64,000 nucleotides of DNA, taken from contig LLCB01000063.1 in NCBI GenBank assembly GCA_001414345.1, positions 62,001 through 126,000 on the forward strand, in the 5' to 3' direction. Made by a program: the position numbers and the translations under genes. Origin of the DNA: Hymenoscyphus infarciens (Eukaryota; Ascomycota; Leotiomycetes; Helotiales; Helotiaceae). The notes below the pieces were generated by a model. The model was given only the letters and a program-made list of their open reading frames with translations. It did no database searches and was not told where the DNA came from. This document shows, piece after piece, positions 61,967 to 64,000 of the stretch; the stretch's first letter is position 1, and every line of letters starts with the position of its first letter.

Positions 61967-63347
61967 CTAATCACACCCACGTTTTTTACTAGGCAATTGA
62001 AGGATAGAAATTCTTCCACCACCAGGGGTTGAAACAAACCACGCATCACCCTTTTCATTCACTGGACCTTTCTCCGCGCGTCTCTTGAGCTCCTGCATGA
62101 ACTCTTCCCCAGTACCTATATTGAGAGTCGTAGGATCTTTTTCGTTAAGGCCTCTTTTTAGCGCGTCTGCGAAGCCATGCGTAAGATCTTCGTCCCTTGG
62201 TTTCCGCTTAGGATGTTGGGAAGTAGCTTCTCCAGCCCCCTGCGAATATGACGACTTCCCTAAACACCTTGAACACTGGCAATCCCCTGGAAGCCACCAC
62301 TTTAAATTCGCTCTCCTCTTGTTTGTAATTCTGAGGAGTTTCTCCTCGTCGAGATAAGATATGAAAATCTCCTCTCCCTTTTTGATTGGTCGTTTGGCGA
62401 TGATTGCTCTTGTCGAAGACTTGACTGATACCACATCTTTTATGGGTATTATAGAAGCGAAAGCCTTGCATTCGGCATTTGCATCACAACACTGCTTGGT
62501 GTTTAGCTCAGGATAGAGGTGAGGTAAGGTGTTTATACTAACGTGCTTCAAGAATGAATAGAGAGGTTTTAAATCTCGAGAGGCCAGTTCTGTTTCCCCT
62601 CGACTACAATTATTCGCCAAACATGCCCATACGGTCTGCAACACCCAGTTATCAAATCCCATATCTGTAAAGATATCCACGCCCAACATAGTCAAAATGC
62701 GATGTAGACCAACGAGATGGTTCGCTAGTGACCACCGTCTCGGCACATTTTCATCGCCTTGATGGTTAGGTGTAAGACCAGCGACGAGAGGGTGATCAAG
62801 AGGATGCAATCCGCTTTGAACACAAGTCGCCAAAATTCTCAACCACATAACTCCATCATTCTGGTAATCTGCTGCCATTTCACTCGACGGCGCCGAAGAT
62901 TTTTCAAGCCACTGGAAATCTTTGCCACAGATAGCATAATGATACGATGCACGAGCGGAATCGACACATCCCCTGCTGCAAAACTTTGCGTCGCAGCATT
63001 TGGGCTTGTAGACTTTTGGTTTGGGTCGGTTCTGCGGATGATTGATCCCTCTGTACTTGTAAGTGTAAGTTTTCGGTTGACAAGAAACACCGATTGGAGT
63101 TGAGTCTTTGAATATGAGCTCTCCAGGTTCGATGTCAGAAGTTGCAATCAAACCCAAGACCTCCGAAGGGGGGTTCAAAGCTCGTACGAATTTGTCCATC
63201 GAGAGCGAAGCCAGTGTCCTCTGCAATGGAAAGCGTTGCTTTTGTTGTTGCCCGACTGTACCTAATCATGCATTTTGCGTCAATTTCGCGCAATTTGTCA
63301 TTGATACTTTGAACGAGTTCGGGACTTCGTTGGAGGTGTTTGGGTAG
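61967..63347 (-). CDS. SET-domain (SMYD-like) protein, 5' end missing or interrupted
   Basis: Exon 2 (63261-61967) encodes a split SET domain: N-flank VLGLIATSDIEPGELIFKDS, a MYND-like Cys cluster (CCDAKFCSRGCVDSARASYH), a helical part with LHRILTMLGVDIF and VLQTVWACLANNCS, then AIIAKRPIKKGEEIFISYLD and post-SET CQCSRC. A 46-nt intron (63307-63262) joins it in phase to an upstream coding stretch, PKHLQRSPELVQ then TVGQQQKQRFPLQR. No in-frame Met occurs before the repeat that starts at 63,352; the first available Met is at 63199 (MDKFVRAL). The true start may have been lost to the repeat, may lie beyond it, or may be 63199. Probable lysine methyltransferase, substrate unknown. Confidence 0.75.
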
Positions 63348-63351
63348 TGAA

Positions 63352-64000
63352 TGGACCCAGTGTTTTGGCTTTCCCCGCCTTGGTCAGCCTAGCACTCCGG
63401 AGAGGATAGGCTACCCCTCTCTATCAAGAAAGGAGAGGATAGGCTAATTTCACTTATAGGCTAGGCTGAATTAGGTAGGAGAGATGCTAAATTTAAATAG
63501 GAGAGGTAAGGAAGACTAAAAGATGGGGCTAGGTAAGGAGAGGTGCTAGGGAGGATAGGATAGAATAGGAAGTATATAAGTAAAAAGTATTAAAATAAGT
63601 AAAAAGCGATAAAAAGTACTAATAATATAGACTAATTCAAGAAGTATCAAAAATAATAATATTATTAAAGCTGCTAAAAGACGAGATATTATACCTAAAT
63701 TACATATTATCCTAGTAGATTAGTAACGACTTAATTCTCCTTTTTTTTTCTTTTTTTTTTTCTTTTTATATTTAAATAGTCTTTTTAGCTGCCTAAAGCC
63801 GGCGCTATATAGACGTACTTATTTATAGAGTTTTATCTAAAAGTAGCTTATATACTTCTTAGAGTATCTATTACTAAGCCTGCTATATATATACCTCTAT
63901 ACTCCCGGCTTTATATTCTAGTAATAGCTTAGTATCTCCTTCTATTCTCTCTATTCTAATTCGAATTTAATATTTTTAGTTATTCTTATAAATAACTAAT
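63352..64000 (+). repeat. Dispersed repeat, less mutated copy, running to the window edge
   Basis: Starts CAGTGTTTTGGCTTTCC and matches, inverted, 12,180-12,664 up to about 63,745. It keeps many G and C that are A and T in the other copy. It lacks the 112-bp MITE and shows a single TA at the insertion point (about 63,661). From 63,741 a T-rich run is followed by AT-rich DNA of unknown type. It abuts the 5' end of the SET gene. Confidence 0.75.

Overview
This window is eukaryotic, from a filamentous ascomycete. Evidence: short GT-AG introns (about 42-250 nt), mitochondrially targeted metabolic genes, a Yap1-type bZIP factor, a HxB-type molybdenum cofactor sulfurase, an RTA1-family protein, and a large AT-rich repeat block with the C-to-T / G-to-A decay of repeat-induced point mutation (RIP). 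Codon style and gene set suggest a leotiomycete of the Botrytis/Sclerotinia type, but that assignment is an impression and was not computed.

Layout. 0-8.6 kb: fumarase (-), a Mid2-like single-pass membrane protein (-), two small inverted-repeat elements, and a seven-helix membrane protein (+) with a 9-nt microexon. 9.1-26 kb: a gene-free AT-rich block. Its layers can be read: an older repeat is split by a LINE (13-bp target duplication), and the LINE is split by a Copia retrotransposon (5-bp target duplication). Two copies of a 112-bp TA-flanked MITE lie beside them. 28-31 kb: the RNA polymerase II import/assembly factor Rtp1 (-). 31-37 kb: no supported gene. 37-44.7 kb: a mitoribosomal SOD-fold protein (-), divergent MoCo sulfurase (+), a CBS-domain protein (+) and the mitochondrial phosphate carrier (+). 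46.9-54 kb: a Par32-like protein, a BAH-PHD protein and Yap1 (all +). 58-63.3 kb: a medium-chain reductase (+), a disrupted RapZ-C-like gene (-), an RTA1-like protein (+) and a SET-domain protein (-). The SET gene's 5' end abuts a repeat that is also present at 12.2-12.66 kb.

The genes form no operon or biosynthetic cluster. Shared themes are mitochondrial function (fumarase, phosphate carrier, mitoribosomal protein) and stress or surface sensing (Yap1, Mid2-like, RTA1-like, seven-helix protein). I found no RNA genes, CRISPR array or prokaryotic-style system. The most novel material is in the mobile DNA: two unnamed TA-flanked MITE families, one with an empty site inside the window, a legible nest of insertions, and two genes apparently damaged by small rearrangement or repeat insertion.
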